A DNA stretch of 64,000 bases, from assembly GCF_002266285.1 (NCBI RefSeq), contig NZ_NPMS01000005.1, positions 248,001 to 312,000 of the forward strand, given 5' to 3'. The stretch is from Virgibacillus indicus (GTDB taxonomy: Bacteria > Bacillota > Bacilli > Bacillales > Amphibacillaceae). Positions within the stretch are counted from its first letter, which is position 1; the number at the start of each line of letters is the position of its first letter. Under the pieces are notes generated by a model that was not told the DNA's origin, searched no databases, and saw only the letters and a program-made list of their open reading frames with translations. Positions 22,521-33,442 of the stretch are shown here, one piece after another. The translations under genes and the position numbers were made by a program.

Positions 22521-23044
22521 AGCTCTTCTCCTACCTCTTTAATATAGTCATTGATCAATTTCTCTTGATCCTGTGCACTAATTTCTTTCTCAATTACTTT
22601 ACTTGCAATAAGTACAGATAATGATGCAACTTTATCCTGCAATGCCTGTAATGCTTTTTCTTTTTCGTTTTGAATATCTGCCTGAGCAGCTTCTTGAATG
22701 CGTGCAGCTTCGGAACGGGCAGCTTCAATAATATCCTGTTCTTGTCTGACACCTGCATTTTTTGCATCTTCAATAATTTTTTGTGCTTCCTGTTTTGTTT
22801 GCTTCAATTGTTCAAGTGCTTCTTTTGAAGCTTTCTCTGCTTCAGCGCGGCTGTTTTCTGCGGCTTCGATTTCGCCGGCAACATATTCCTCACGCTTTTG
22901 CATCATGTTCATGACAGGGCCCCATGCGAACTTTTTCACTAGGAGAAGCAGTACAATAAAGAAGAACAGTTGTACAGCCATATCTATAACATGAAGACCG
23001 CCAAGCGCCGCATAAACCATTGAATAATTAGCGAATATATGCAC
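22517..23044 (-). CDS. atpF: ATP synthase b subunit
   Basis: The membrane-anchored peripheral stalk. The GTG at 23044 has AAAGGAG eight bases upstream and is chosen over the GTG at 23062, which lies on top of that site. The 175-residue protein has one membrane helix (about 21-40, VQLFFFIVLLLLVKKFAW) followed by a long Ala/Glu/Lys-rich coiled coil. It overlaps atpH and is separated from atpE by a hairpin at 23137-23183. Confidence 0.95.
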   Translation of the reverse strand: MHIFANYSMVYAALGGLHVIDMAVQLFFFIVLLLLVKKFAWGPVMNMMQKREEYVAGEIEAAENSRAEAEKASKEALEQLKQTKQEAQKIIEDAKNAGVRQEQDIIEAARSEAARIQEAAQADIQNEKEKALQALQDKVASLSVLIASKVIEKEISAQDQEKLINDYIKEVGEEL

Positions 23045-23136
23045 AGAATTCACTCCTTTCACCTTCTGTAGTGAATATTACATGTATAGTAGTTTGTCAC
23101 TTATTAAGCATAGAAAAATCGAGTAATTAACTTACA

Positions 23137-23183
23137 AACAACGGCGAAGGTTCTTCTGGAAGATTATCTTCGCCATTATTGTT
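23137..23183 (-). promoter_or_regulatory. Hairpin between atpE and atpF
   Basis: Core stem GGCGAAG (23143-23149 on plus) with CTTCGCC (23168-23174), extended by weaker AACAA/TTGTT pairing. No good T-run follows, so it is more likely a processing or stabilizing element than a full terminator. It sits right after the gene whose product is needed in the greatest number of copies. Confidence 0.6.
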
Positions 23184-23195
23184 TGACATATTTAA

Positions 23196-23480
<285 letters not shown>

Positions 23481-23492
23481 TCATTAACAATT

Positions 23493-24607
<1,115 letters not shown>

Positions 24608-24655
24608 AGTTACCTCTTCTCCCGACTTTTCTGAACAAACATTGATGCAAATCAT

Positions 24656-25232
24656 GCTATTCCATGTAAACCTTCATTTATAGTATTTAATTACAATGGC
24701 TTCTTTGATTAGGAAACTCTGTTTATCACCATGCTTTACCGGTGAAAATATTGGTTATCCTTATACTGTTCCCCTGAAAAAGTTATACTTTCCCATCATT
24801 GTAAATAAGGATTTCGCCTAGGTAATTGAAGGCTCTAATCGTGGAATTCGACAAATTATGCACTGGATGCCGTTCTCTCCAAGCAAATTGCAAAAATGGA
24901 GAAAATGTGAGATAAATCACTTCACTTGCAGAACGATTTGCTATAATTATGTATAAATTGAAAGTTGCACATAATTATTGCAGTTTATTGTAAACCTTAT
25001 CATTCCACACTAAGTTAGTGTACAATAGCCCTACCTTGTTGTCAATTGGTTAAGCAGATGTTTTACTATTATTTATACTTCCATTTTCTTCATTGATTTC
25101 TTGTCGATTTTCAGCGATTAAAAGGGATTTAGAAACCCTGTTTTCTATTATATCGGAAAGTAATTCGAGTGAACGTGACATTTTTGTGAACGAATGCTTT
25201 TTTTAACCCGATAATCTGCAGCTTCAATGTGA
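24656..25232. other. Long leader region of the atp operon
   Basis: About 400 bases separate the best promoter (25017-25045) from the atpI start. The leader shows no open frame of note and no riboswitch class I recognize. A second, internal promoter cannot be excluded. Between 25046 and 25232 only AT-rich sequence is seen. Confidence 0.5.
25017..25045 (-). promoter_or_regulatory. Sigma-A promoter of the atp operon
   Basis: On the minus strand TTGACA (25040-25045), a 17-base spacer and TACACT (25017-25022). The -35 box is perfect and the -10 box matches four of six. Confidence 0.7.
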
Positions 25233-25273
25233 GTTCAAAAAGGCGCCGCTTATAATTTGGTGACTTTTTGAAC
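25233..25273. repeat. Short (41-bp) relative of the GTTCAAAAAG inverted-repeat element
   Basis: GTTCAAAAAG at 25233-25242 and its inverse CTTTTTGAAC at 25264-25273. Read from the right, the first 31 bases match the left end of the 43351-43611 element at about 29 positions. It lies eight bases after the protease stop and could serve as its terminator. Confidence 0.75.
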
Positions 25274-25280
25274 ATCCCAC

Positions 25281-27470
25281 TTATTCAATATAAAAACCCG
25301 TTTCATAATGTTCATAGCTGCCATCTTCCAGATAAATGGTGATTAGTGCATTATAATGTCCCGGAGGACCAAGCTCAGCTTTCTTTATTTCACCCTCGTT
25401 CATGCCAATCTTCACATCATTCATTGTTAGTAAAGTTCTTTTGTACATTAGTGTGTCAGGATCGTATAGATCAACTTCTACACGTTCTGCGGGATCTGTT
25501 ACATATAATTGGTATAAATAGGTTTCCTTGGAGAATGGCTTCAGGGAAAATTCAAAGCCCATCGCTTTTGGATTATCTGCAGTCTTATTCACAAATAAAT
25601 ATGGCAGGTGATATTCATTGTTATCCTGGTGTAAGGTAAGCCAGCCTTGATGTATTCCTTCCTTTAATTGTGCTGCAGTTATATTTAATTCAATTGGCAA
25701 GGTGATTTTTTCCTGTTTTTCAACTTTAAACATTTTTGGAAGCTTCCATGTGATTCCTGTTTCTTTATCCGGTATGTCAAAGCTATAGAATTGCGTTTTA
25801 TTTGTTTTATTTTCTACTATTACTTCAATTGTCTTTGTCTCCATATAAGAATCTATCTTCCCAAAAGAGAGCAGCGGATCATGAATAATTGTTTTGGCTT
25901 CAATAGCCTTTTCAGGACGGATCTTGCCCATGCCCTGAATGATCGGTTCCAATGGATCCCCATTCTCTGCCTCCATACGAAGTGAAGTTGTTTTTAATGC
26001 ACCAAATATCTGCTGAGTATCCCAATCCGGATGTGCTTCTTTTACTAGGGCAATGGCTCCCGCCACATGTGGTGCAGCCATACTGGTCCCTTGTAATTTT
26101 TGATACCCGTCTGGAACCGTGCTCAATATATTTGTACCTGGAGCCAATACATCCGGCTTGATATCCCAATTTACGGTGACAGGTCCGCGTGAACTGAATT
26201 CAGCAATTGTACTTGGCTTTTCTTTATAAATTGTTTTCATTTGAAATGAATTATTTTTTTGCTGTTTCCTTAGCCACTCCCCATCCAGCTTTGAAATAGA
26301 GGCTACAGGTATTGTAACTGGTCTTTCATTTTCAATCATCCCCTGAAACTTTCCATCTTCATTATTAGAAATTAATACAGCTATTGCTCCCCTCTCCTCA
26401 GCAAGTTTTGCTTTTTCATAAAAAGGGACAGTATCCCGTCTGAAAAGAGCTATTTTTCCATGCAGATTTCTGTTCTCTTCGGCAGAGAGAATCGGATAAG
26501 TTTTATCCAATTTCCATGGAACCGAGCCAACCATTGGATGGATGGCAATTTCCCTATCCATCAATGACTCATATAAATATGGAATTAATTCTGGTGGACT
26601 GGATGCTCCAATTGAAAGTGCCTTGGAAGCTGTCGCTGGCGATCCAACTGTCCAATGGCCAGGTCCATTATTTCCATTGGCAATTACTACTGCTATTCCG
26701 AGATCAATTGCTTTATTTACAGCCATACTTGTTGGGTAATCCGGTCCATTGACGGCATTTCCAAGTGACAGATTCATAATATCCACACCATCCTCCACAG
26801 CCTTTTCCATTGCAGCAATTACTTGAACGGAAGTGCCTGAGCCCCCCGGACCAAGTGCACGATATGCATAAATGTCAGCATCCGGGGCTACACCGTTAAG
26901 CTCTCCATTCCCAGCAATAATCCCGGCAACATGAGTACCGTGAAGTGTTGGCATCCCCTGGGCCGGGAGTGTTTCCATAGGATCCTCATCAAGGTCCACG
27001 AGGTCATATCCGGCAACGTAGCTTGATGTTAAATCAGGATGATTGTAATCAATCCCAGTATCTATCACCGCAACTTTAACTCCCTTTCCAGTGTATTCCG
27101 TTGTATTCAGCTCACTGGGAATAACTGCATCCGCCTGTTTAGGAAAGTCGGATATTGCAGTTTCAAGAGCTGTTGTTTCATAGGTTTGAACAGAATGTAT
27201 CGATTTAATAAATTCCAGTGCTTCCATTTTCGCCAGTTTTTCCGGAGTGCCCTGCAGTGCCAATCCATTGAGCAACGTCTCATAGGTCCCTATTACATTT
27301 ATAAAGGGATGATATGCCTCGATATATTCCTTATGTTCTTTCGGATCGCCTTCAACTTCGATGATAATGGATTGCAGGTCTTTTTCCTTTTCAGCTGAAT
27401 GGGTGGCTGATGGCAGAACGATAAGAATTATGATGATCGCAGTTATGTATTTGAGGCAATGCATGGGCAA
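25281..27470 (-). CDS. Secreted subtilisin-like serine protease (Vpr-like, S8) with PA domain
   Basis: A 729-residue exported protease. A signal peptide (1-25), an I9-type propeptide (about 33-100) and the S8 catalytic domain follow in order: Asp137 (VAVIDTGID), His177 (LHGTHVAGIIAG), the oxyanion Asn in VVIANGNNGPG, and Ser463 (LQGTSMAAPHVAGA). A protease-associated domain is inserted between the His and Ser blocks (about 300-415), as in Vpr and similar minor extracellular proteases. The C-terminal part (about 510-729) looks like Fn3-type beta domains. It lies between upp and atpI, where B. subtilis has no gene and some relatives have a UDP-GlcNAc 2-epimerase gene. Confidence 0.93.
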   Translation of the reverse strand: MPMHCLKYITAIIIILIVLPSATHSAEKEKDLQSIIIEVEGDPKEHKEYIEAYHPFINVIGTYETLLNGLALQGTPEKLAKMEALEFIKSIHSVQTYETTALETAISDFPKQADAVIPSELNTTEYTGKGVKVAVIDTGIDYNHPDLTSSYVAGYDLVDLDEDPMETLPAQGMPTLHGTHVAGIIAGNGELNGVAPDADIYAYRALGPGGSGTSVQVIAAMEKAVEDGVDIMNLSLGNAVNGPDYPTSMAVNKAIDLGIAVVIANGNNGPGHWTVGSPATASKALSIGASSPPELIPYLYESLMDREIAIHPMVGSVPWKLDKTYPILSAEENRNLHGKIALFRRDTVPFYEKAKLAEERGAIAVLISNNEDGKFQGMIENERPVTIPVASISKLDGEWLRKQQKNNSFQMKTIYKEKPSTIAEFSSRGPVTVNWDIKPDVLAPGTNILSTVPDGYQKLQGTSMAAPHVAGAIALVKEAHPDWDTQQIFGALKTTSLRMEAENGDPLEPIIQGMGKIRPEKAIEAKTIIHDPLLSFGKIDSYMETKTIEVIVENKTNKTQFYSFDIPDKETGITWKLPKMFKVEKQEKITLPIELNITAAQLKEGIHQGWLTLHQDNNEYHLPYLFVNKTADNPKAMGFEFSLKPFSKETYLYQLYVTDPAERVEVDLYDPDTLMYKRTLLTMNDVKIGMNEGEIKKAELGPPGHYNALITIYLEDGSYEHYETGFYIE

Positions 27471-27556
27471 GCTCCTTTTTTTAGTATTAGTTTTTGGGTA
27501 AGCAGGTAAAAATATACATCACCTGATTGCAGTTGGCTGATGGAATAAGCTGTATT

Positions 27557-27592
27557 AAAAAACTGCTATCCCGAAAAGATAACAGTTTTTTG
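27557..27592 (-). terminator. Terminator downstream of upp and the epimerase remnant
   Basis: On the minus strand AAAAAACTGTTATC pairs with GATAGCAGTTTTTT around a seven-base loop. Confidence 0.85.
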
Positions 27593-27606
27593 TATTAGAC
27601 TATTTA

Positions 27607-27684
27607 CTATTTTTGAAAATACTTCACAATTGCATCAGCAATTCTGCGGGATACTTCACCGTCCCCATATCCGCGTTTACTCAT
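27607..27684 (-). pseudogene. C-terminal remnant resembling UDP-GlcNAc 2-epimerase (MnaA/WecB)
   Basis: A 25-codon frame, MSKRGYGDGEVSRRIADAIV plus five residues (KYFQK), ends in TAG. The GDGxxSxRIxxAI pattern is what I expect at the C-terminus of UDP-N-acetylglucosamine 2-epimerases. There is no ribosome-binding site and an in-frame stop sits directly before the ATG. In staphylococci and other Bacilli the epimerase gene lies between upp and the atp operon, exactly this position. The likeliest reading is a deleted mnaA with only its tail left. The peptide is short, so the assignment is not certain. Confidence 0.6.
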
Positions 27685-27734
27685 TATTTATCGTCACTCT
27701 AATAATTATAATGCCTCCAGTAAAGCGGGGAAAA

Positions 27735-28364
27735 TTATTTTGTACCAAACAGGCGGTCACCGGCATCACCAAGTCCTGGAACTATGTAGCCTTTTTCATC
27801 CAGTTTTTCATCAAGTGCTGCCAGGTAAATATCAACGTCTGGATGTGCTTCTTTAATTACTTCGACACCCTCAGGTGCAGCAACTAGACACATCAGACGA
27901 ATATCTTTTGCGCCACGGTTTTTCAGTGATTGGATGGCATCATTTGCTGAGCCACCTGTTGCAAGCATTGGATCAATGACAATCAATTTGCGTTCAGAGA
28001 TATCGGATGGCAATTTTATATAATATTCAACTGGCTTCAATGTTTCCGGGTCACGGTATAAACCAACATGTCCAACCTTTGCTGCAGGTATCAGCTTCAA
28101 CATACCATCAACCATCCCAAGTCCTGCTCGTAAAATAGGTATCAGTCCAATTTTTTTACCTGCAAGTACTTTCGTTTCTGATTCTTTTATTGGTGTTTCA
28201 ATCGTTTCATCCTGCAGTGGAAGATTTCTCGTAATTTCAAAAGCCATTAGCATTGCGACTTCATCAACAAGTTCACGAAATTCCTTTGTTCCTGTATTCT
28301 TATCCCGTATGTACGTTAACTTATGTTGAATTAACGGATGATCCAGAACGAAAACATTTCCCAT
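27735..28364 (-). CDS. upp: Uracil phosphoribosyltransferase
   Basis: Makes UMP from uracil and PRPP in pyrimidine salvage. The ATG at 28364 ([11 protein letters not shown]) gives 209 residues, the B. subtilis length; a GTG twelve bases upstream is too close to AGGAG. The PRPP-binding loop is [13 protein letters not shown] and the uracil-binding segment is [18 protein letters not shown]. It follows glyA as in B. subtilis, with a repeat array between them. Confidence 0.97.
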   Translation of the reverse strand: MGNVFVLDHPLIQHKLTYIRDKNTGTKEFRELVDEVAMLMAFEITRNLPLQDETIETPIKESETKVLAGKKIGLIPILRAGLGMVDGMLKLIPAAKVGHVGLYRDPETLKPVEYYIKLPSDISERKLIVIDPMLATGGSANDAIQSLKNRGAKDIRLMCLVAAPEGVEVIKEAHPDVDIYLAALDEKLDEKGYIVPGLGDAGDRLFGTK

Positions 28365-28577
28365 ATTACCGATCACTCCTCAGAATTTGTTATCTCTAAA
28401 ATTGTACTGAAAAAACGGCAAGCTTTCAAGCAATGACTGGAATAATTCTATGAAGACAGTGTTATACAGGCAGATAATCTCGGTGTCTGGAAATTAATTT
28501 GAAAATATATACTGTCCTTCAGAATGAATGGAATTGAAGTGGATATGAGATGTTTTGCAAGTGCACGATAGCTTTTT

Positions 28578-28785
28578 GGCTCATAGAATGAGTCTATGCG
28601 ACGTCTCGCTGGTGCTAGATTGTCTATTGGGCTCATAGAACTTGTTTATGTGACATTTCGCTCGGGCTCGTTTACTATTTTGGCTCATAGAACCTGTCTA
28701 TGGGACGTTTCGCTCGAGCTCGATTAAATTTTGGCTCATAGAACCTGTCTATACGACGTTTATGCAGTAGTCAAATAGAGTTTCG
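28578..28785 (-). repeat. Four-unit 52-bp array (type B) between glyA and upp
   Basis: GGCTCATAGAA-type units start at 28578, 28630, 28682 and 28733 (intervals 52, 52, 51). The first 25 bases of the unit match about 19 of 25 of the long element's unit (GGCTnAnAGAA, then TCTATGnGAC); the rest (TTTCGCTCGAGCTCGATT) differs. The rest of the gap (28365-28577 and 28786-28873) shows nothing recognizable. Confidence 0.85.
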
Positions 28786-28873
28786 TCCAGTAGAATCCAA
28801 TTATTTACAATTTGTCTTCCAACAGTTCATTTTTAATTATAGTAAAGTTGCGTGCTTCAATTCTTATAAATAA

Positions 28874-28917
28874 TAAAAACGCTTGGGTTAATGCGTTAAA
28901 GCATTACACCCAAGCGT
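28874..28917 (-). terminator. Terminator after glyA
   Basis: A perfect-looking stem on the minus strand (ACGCTTGGGTGTAATGC with GCATTAACCCAAGCGT) followed by TTTTTATT. Confidence 0.92.
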
Positions 28918-28964
28918 ATCACTTAAATATTTTTTCTAGTTAAAGCAAAGTATGCTCTATTCTC

Positions 28965-30200
28965 TTATGCATATAATGGAAATTTATCTGTTAATGCTTT
29001 GACGCGCTCTGCAGCTTCCTGCAATTTTGCCTGATCTTCGTGATTCTTTAATGTAAGCGAAATAATTGCTGCTATTTCCTTCATCTCTGCTTCACCAAAA
29101 CCGCGCGTTGTCACAGCAGCTGTTCCAATACGAATACCACTAGTTACAAATGGACTTTCTGTGTCAAAAGGAATGGTATTTTTATTTGTTGTTATTCCAA
29201 TGTCATCCAGTACCTTTTCCGCAACCTTTCCAGTCAGCTCTAGTGGAGTCACATCCAATAGCAGCAAGTGATTATCTGTTCCGCCCGATACGATACGTAC
29301 TCCTTCACTTGTAAGTGCTTCGGCCAGCAGATGTGCATTTTCGATAATTTGTTTAGCATATGCTTTAAAATCATCGGACAATGCTTCTTTAAATGACATT
29401 GCCTTACCTGCAATCACGTGCATTAAAGGTCCACCCTGCATGCCTGGGAAAACTGATTTATCAATCTTCTTCGCATATTCTTCTTTACATAAAATCATGC
29501 CGCCACGAGGTCCGCGCAATGTTTTATGTGTTGTTGTAGTTACAAAATCTGAGTACGGCACAGGATTCTCATGCAGGCCTGCAGCTACCAGTCCTGCAAT
29601 ATGTGCCATATCAACCATTAAGTATGCACCAACTGCATCTGCTATTTCACGGAACTTAGCAAAATCAAGCTGGCGGGAATATGCACTCGCACCTGCAACG
29701 ATCAATTTGGGTTTCACTTCTTTTGCCTTTTCCAAAACAGCATCATAATCCAGCTGCTCTGATCCTTTCTCTACACCATAATCCACAAAGTTATAAAGCT
29801 TACCGCTGAAATTCACCGGACTTCCATGTGTCAAGTGGCCACCATGGTTCAGGTTCATCCCAAGTACCGTATCACCAGGTTCCAGAACCGTAAAGTAGAC
29901 TGCCATATTTGCCTGTGCACCTGAGTGGGTTTGCACATTAGCATGATCTGCACCGAAGAGTTCTTTTGCACGGTCACGCGCTAAATTTTCCACGACATCC
30001 ACATGCTCACAGCCACCATAATATCTTTTCCCTGGATATCCCTCTGCATATTTATTTGTTAACACGGAGCCCATTGCTTCCATGACCGCTTCTGAAACAA
30101 AGTTTTCGGACGCAATTAATTCAATTTTCTCCTGCTGCCGTTTTTTCTCTGCCTGTATTGCATCGAATAATTCTTGATCTCCTTGCTTTACATGTTCCAA
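28965..30200 (-). CDS. glyA: Serine hydroxymethyltransferase
   Basis: A PLP enzyme interconverting serine and glycine with transfer of a one-carbon unit to tetrahydrofolate. The 411-residue protein has the substrate motif LIASENFVS, the Asp/His pair [13 protein letters not shown] and the PLP Lys226 in [14 protein letters not shown]. The ATG lies about a dozen bases behind a GGGGAGG-type ribosome-binding site. The order ywlG, glyA, upp is the B. subtilis order. Confidence 0.98.
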   Translation of the reverse strand: MEHVKQGDQELFDAIQAEKKRQQEKIELIASENFVSEAVMEAMGSVLTNKYAEGYPGKRYYGGCEHVDVVENLARDRAKELFGADHANVQTHSGAQANMAVYFTVLEPGDTVLGMNLNHGGHLTHGSPVNFSGKLYNFVDYGVEKGSEQLDYDAVLEKAKEVKPKLIVAGASAYSRQLDFAKFREIADAVGAYLMVDMAHIAGLVAAGLHENPVPYSDFVTTTTHKTLRGPRGGMILCKEEYAKKIDKSVFPGMQGGPLMHVIAGKAMSFKEALSDDFKAYAKQIIENAHLLAEALTSEGVRIVSGGTDNHLLLLDVTPLELTGKVAEKVLDDIGITTNKNTIPFDTESPFVTSGIRIGTAAVTTRGFGEAEMKEIAAIISLTLKNHEDQAKLQEAAERVKALTDKFPLYA

Positions 30201-30285
30201 AAAAATACCTCCCCAAATTTTTAGCCCATAAGCTTGATTATCATGCTATGGCATTTTATCTACAGCTAATATTAGCTTGTATACT

Positions 30286-30831
30286 TCAGTAGTTTGCGCG
30301 GTGTCCGCCAATTAGTTTCGGGCGGGTTCTGGCAGCCGTAACCCTGGCACTTCCTATAGAGCACTGTTTGAAACGTAATGGTACTGCAACATGCTTTAAA
30401 TGCATTCCTATCATTGTTTCACCAATATCCATTCCTGCCTGCACCTGGATTTTTTCAACAACAACAGGATTCTTCAAATGTTTATAAGCAAAGGATGCCA
30501 TAGAACCACCTGCCGATGGCACTGGGACAACTGAAACTTCCTCAAGATTATATGCCTGCATAATTTCTTTTTCAGTAACCAATGCCCGGTTCAGGTGTTC
30601 GCAGCATTGAAAAGCAAGATGAATGCCTGTCCTTTGTACAAGCTTGTTTAATTCTTCAAAAATAACCGCAGCAATTTCCTCACTGCCAGAAGTTCCAATA
30701 TGTTCTCCAGCGACCTCACTCGTGGAGCACCCAACAACAAACAGATCACCATTTTGCAAATGACTGCTTTCGACCCATTCATTGATAATCATTTCGGCAT
30801 CTTGCTGTATCTTTTTCATTTCATCTGTCAT
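30286..30831 (-). CDS. ywlG: YwlG-like conserved protein (UPF0340/DUF436)
   Basis: A 181-residue cytoplasmic protein with a conserved GGSMASFAYKH segment and an Arg/Lys-rich C-terminus (ARTRPKLIGG). The biochemical function is not known to me. It is placed between rpiB and glyA as in B. subtilis and is recognized by that synteny plus the N-terminal SEVAGEHIGTSGSEE stretch. Likely co-transcribed with rpiB. Confidence 0.85.
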   Translation of the reverse strand: MTDEMKKIQQDAEMIINEWVESSHLQNGDLFVVGCSTSEVAGEHIGTSGSEEIAAVIFEELNKLVQRTGIHLAFQCCEHLNRALVTEKEIMQAYNLEEVSVVPVPSAGGSMASFAYKHLKNPVVVEKIQVQAGMDIGETMIGMHLKHVAVPLRFKQCSIGSARVTAARTRPKLIGGHRANY

Positions 30832-30874
30832 AAAATCTCACCTGCCACTATCCATTTACTTATAAAATTTATTT

Positions 30875-31312
30875 TTATCCCTCGTACTCGGAAACTTTTC
30901 CAATTCGGTTTGCATGCCGGCCGCCGTCAAATTCTGTTTCAAGCCAGATTTTTGCTACTTCTCTAGCTAGCCCAGGGCCAACAACACGCTCACCCATTGC
31001 AAGCACGTTTGAATCATTATGCTGGCGAGTTAATTTCGCACTATATACGTCATGGGTTAATGCACAACGTATCCCTTTTACCTTGTTCGCAGCAATGGAC
31101 ATTCCTATACCAGTACCACAGATGAATATTCCTCGGTCAAATTCGCCTTTTGTAATACGTTCAGCTGCAGGTAAGGCATAATCTGGATAATCTACAGATG
31201 TTTCACAGCTGCAGCCTGTATCTTCATATTCAATACCCATTTCTTCCAATAAATTTTTCACTTCATTGCGGATAGTCATTCCTGCATGATCTCCTGTAAT
31301 GATAACCTTCAT
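30875..31312 (-). CDS. rpiB: Ribose-5-phosphate isomerase B family protein
   Basis: Interconverts ribose-5-phosphate and ribulose-5-phosphate (or acts on a related sugar phosphate). The 145-residue protein has the family motifs GDHAG (7-11), Cys65 in CGTGIGMSIAANK and the ALTHDVYSAKLTRQHNDSN segment. YwlF is the B. subtilis counterpart, at the same place between ywlE and ywlG. Confidence 0.93.
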   Translation of the reverse strand: MKVIITGDHAGMTIRNEVKNLLEEMGIEYEDTGCSCETSVDYPDYALPAAERITKGEFDRGIFICGTGIGMSIAANKVKGIRCALTHDVYSAKLTRQHNDSNVLAMGERVVGPGLAREVAKIWLETEFDGGRHANRIGKVSEYEG

Positions 31313-31348
31313 CTACTGTGCACTCCTTTTTCTTGATGTATTAATCTA

Positions 31349-32638
31349 TCAAACTTTAAATTGATTGATTTGCTTATTCAGACTCTGGGCTTGTTTTTCC
31401 AGTTCGTATGCAAGAGAATCCACTTTTTCAATCGTAGCAGCCTGCTCTTGTATAGAAGCATTCATTTCTTCTGCGCCTGCTGAAGTTTCTTCAGCAATTG
31501 CAGCAACTTCCTGTGACTGTCTTACTGTATCCTGTATAGACTCCAGCTGCCTGTTTACAAGGCTTGAAATTGTCTCAACCTCAGCAGCCACCTCATTTAC
31601 TGAATCTGACATCTCTTCAATCGCAGCATTCGTTTTTTCACCATTCTGCGCCTCTTCCTTTGCATATAAAACATTCTCATTTATTTTATTTACTACTATA
31701 TTCACGTCATCCTGAATGGCTGTTATCAAGTTTGAAATCTGCTGGACAGCCCCGGCACTTTCATCTGCCAGCTTTCGAATTTCCTCTGCCACTACCGCAA
31801 AGCCTCTGCCATGCTCCCCTGCACGTGCTGCTTCAATCGATGCATTCAGTGCAAGCAAATTCGTCTGCTGCGCAATTTCTCCTACCATTGTAATGACCGA
31901 TTCCACTTGAAGTGCATTTTGTTTTAAATGATCAACATCCTTTAATGAAAGCTCCTGATCATCTGCCAGCTTCTGAATACCTCTTACTAATTGATTTACC
32001 ACATCTTTGCCGATATTTATCGTATCAAGCATTGCAATGGATTTCTCTTTTGACCGTACTGCCTTATGCTGTACCTCTTCAGCAAGTAATGTTGCAGCTT
32101 CAACAGCTTCTGAAGTATATTGAATTGCCTCGGATGAGCTTTCTGCACCTCTGGAAATATCATCAATCGATGCACTGATCAGGGAGGAGTGCTGTGAAAC
32201 CTGTTTCGATACCGCTTTCATGTCAATTATCGATGTATTTGTGTTTTCAAAGTGCCTGTCTATATTATGCACCATATTGGTTAAATTTTTAAGCATTGTA
32301 TCAAAGGCAATTGCAAGAGCTCTTATCTCGTCATCTGATTTAGAAATTTCAACCGTCTGATTCAGATTGCCTTGTGCAGCCTCTGATGCCGCAATTTCCA
32401 GTTTTTCCAGCGGTTTTGTAATCATTCGCGCAGCAAAAAATGCCAGTACACCCGACCAGATGATCCCAAGAATTAATGTAATAATGGTAAACAGCTGCAT
32501 AGAAATTTGCCAGAATTCCTGAATATAATCAAAAACAAAATACAAAAACAAAGCACTGGCTGTGTATGTAATAAGGGCCAAAATTGTTGCAAAAAGCACG
32601 AGTTTCAGCCTTAGACTAAACCGGTATTTTTTCTCCAT
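31349..32638 (-). CDS. Methyl-accepting chemotaxis protein with minimal sensory loop
   Basis: A 429-residue receptor. Membrane helices at about 14-36 and 43-69 leave only a handful of residues outside the membrane. A HAMP domain (about 70-115) and a full cytoplasmic signalling domain follow, with hairpin tip [20 protein letters not shown]. There is no periplasmic-type ligand domain, so it may sense membrane or internal signals, or relay from a partner. The gene is inserted between ywlE and rpiB, which are adjacent in B. subtilis. The ligand cannot be inferred. Confidence 0.9.
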   Translation of the reverse strand: MEKKYRFSLRLKLVLFATILALITYTASALFLYFVFDYIQEFWQISMQLFTIITLILGIIWSGVLAFFAARMITKPLEKLEIAASEAAQGNLNQTVEISKSDDEIRALAIAFDTMLKNLTNMVHNIDRHFENTNTSIIDMKAVSKQVSQHSSLISASIDDISRGAESSSEAIQYTSEAVEAATLLAEEVQHKAVRSKEKSIAMLDTINIGKDVVNQLVRGIQKLADDQELSLKDVDHLKQNALQVESVITMVGEIAQQTNLLALNASIEAARAGEHGRGFAVVAEEIRKLADESAGAVQQISNLITAIQDDVNIVVNKINENVLYAKEEAQNGEKTNAAIEEMSDSVNEVAAEVETISSLVNRQLESIQDTVRQSQEVAAIAEETSAGAEEMNASIQEQAATIEKVDSLAYELEKQAQSLNKQINQFKV

Positions 32639-32657
32639 TTCCGTTTCCCCCGACTGC

Positions 32658-33260
32658 TTATTTAATTTTTTTCTGCAGCAAATCGATATATTTATCCAGT
32701 TCTGCCAGCGTTTCCTGATAGATTCTTAGCTCTCCGCCAAATGGATCTGAAATATCATAATTGATGAGATTGGCTTCTAGACGCTTTATATGCTCTATAT
32801 CATCTTTCATATGCTCTGCAAGCTTCTGATCGAGCAGAACATTATCCAGATTGTGCTGGTTTTCCTGAATAAACAATGATCTTTTTTCTTCATAATCTGC
32901 ATAGGCTTTTTTAAGTTCATTCCATACTTCTTTATCGGCTTCGGAAACGAATTCTTTAAGGGTGAAATATTTATTCTGGAAATTAGGGTATTCCAAGATA
33001 AGTGACTGTTTGTGCTGCGTTGTCATTGTTAAAACTTTATCTGCCCAGTGGAGCAATTTATCTGTTACTGGTTGGGATAGATGGTCCATTGTTATATTAT
33101 ATTCTTTTAGTGCCTCTAGTGCATTTTGATTGGCCCGCTGATTTTTCCCAGCAAAAATTCCTGCTGACTGAACTTCTGCATCTGGCATTCTTTCCTTCAG
33201 CAAAGCTTCAGCCATTGGACTGCGGCATGTATTTCCTGTACAGACAAACAATATTTTCAT
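32658..33260 (-). CDS. ywlE: Protein-arginine phosphatase YwlE, with a long inserted helical segment
   Basis: A low-molecular-weight phosphatase fold. The P-loop is CTGNTCRS with Cys7, Thr11 (the residue linked to arginine-phosphate specificity) and Arg13, and the general acid is Asp172 in ISDPFGG. YwlE counters the arginine kinase McsB in the protein quality-control system. At 200 residues it is about 50 longer than B. subtilis YwlE. The extra material is a charged, probably helical stretch around residues 110-168, just before the general-acid loop. The frame is intact. Confidence 0.88.
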   Translation of the reverse strand: MKILFVCTGNTCRSPMAEALLKERMPDAEVQSAGIFAGKNQRANQNALEALKEYNITMDHLSQPVTDKLLHWADKVLTMTTQHKQSLILEYPNFQNKYFTLKEFVSEADKEVWNELKKAYADYEEKRSLFIQENQHNLDNVLLDQKLAEHMKDDIEHIKRLEANLINYDISDPFGGELRIYQETLAELDKYIDLLQKKIK

Positions 33261-33401
33261 AAATGAACCTCCAACTTATAACTATATATATAATATATCA
33301 TATATTGCGTTAAACGTGTTAGGAGAACTGGTAATGATATTGCAGAAGAATAATCGGTTTTGTGGAGGATTTCAGAAGCCTTGATTGATTAAAAAACACA
33401 G

Positions 33402-33440
33402 CAAAAAAGCTGAAATTTTAAAATGCAAAATACCAGCTTT
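33402..33440 (-). terminator. Terminator after mntP
   Basis: AAAGCTG and CAGCTTT pair on the minus strand around an AT-rich loop, followed by further T residues. It begins two bases after the mntP stop. Confidence 0.65.
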
Positions 33441-33442
33441 AT

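Noticed and set aside
24656..25016. Riboswitch or protein-binding leader of the atp operon
   Set aside because: The leader is long but I could not recognize any known riboswitch core or a clean terminator/antiterminator pair.
25281..27470. Lantibiotic-leader or other specialized peptidase
   Set aside because: PA-domain insertion, signal peptide and C-terminal beta domains fit a general Vpr-like exoprotease, and no bacteriocin genes are nearby.
28448..28636. 62-codon minus-strand frame over the type B array
   Set aside because: It runs through 52-bp repeats that would shift frame between units, has no ribosome-binding site and no recognizable domain.
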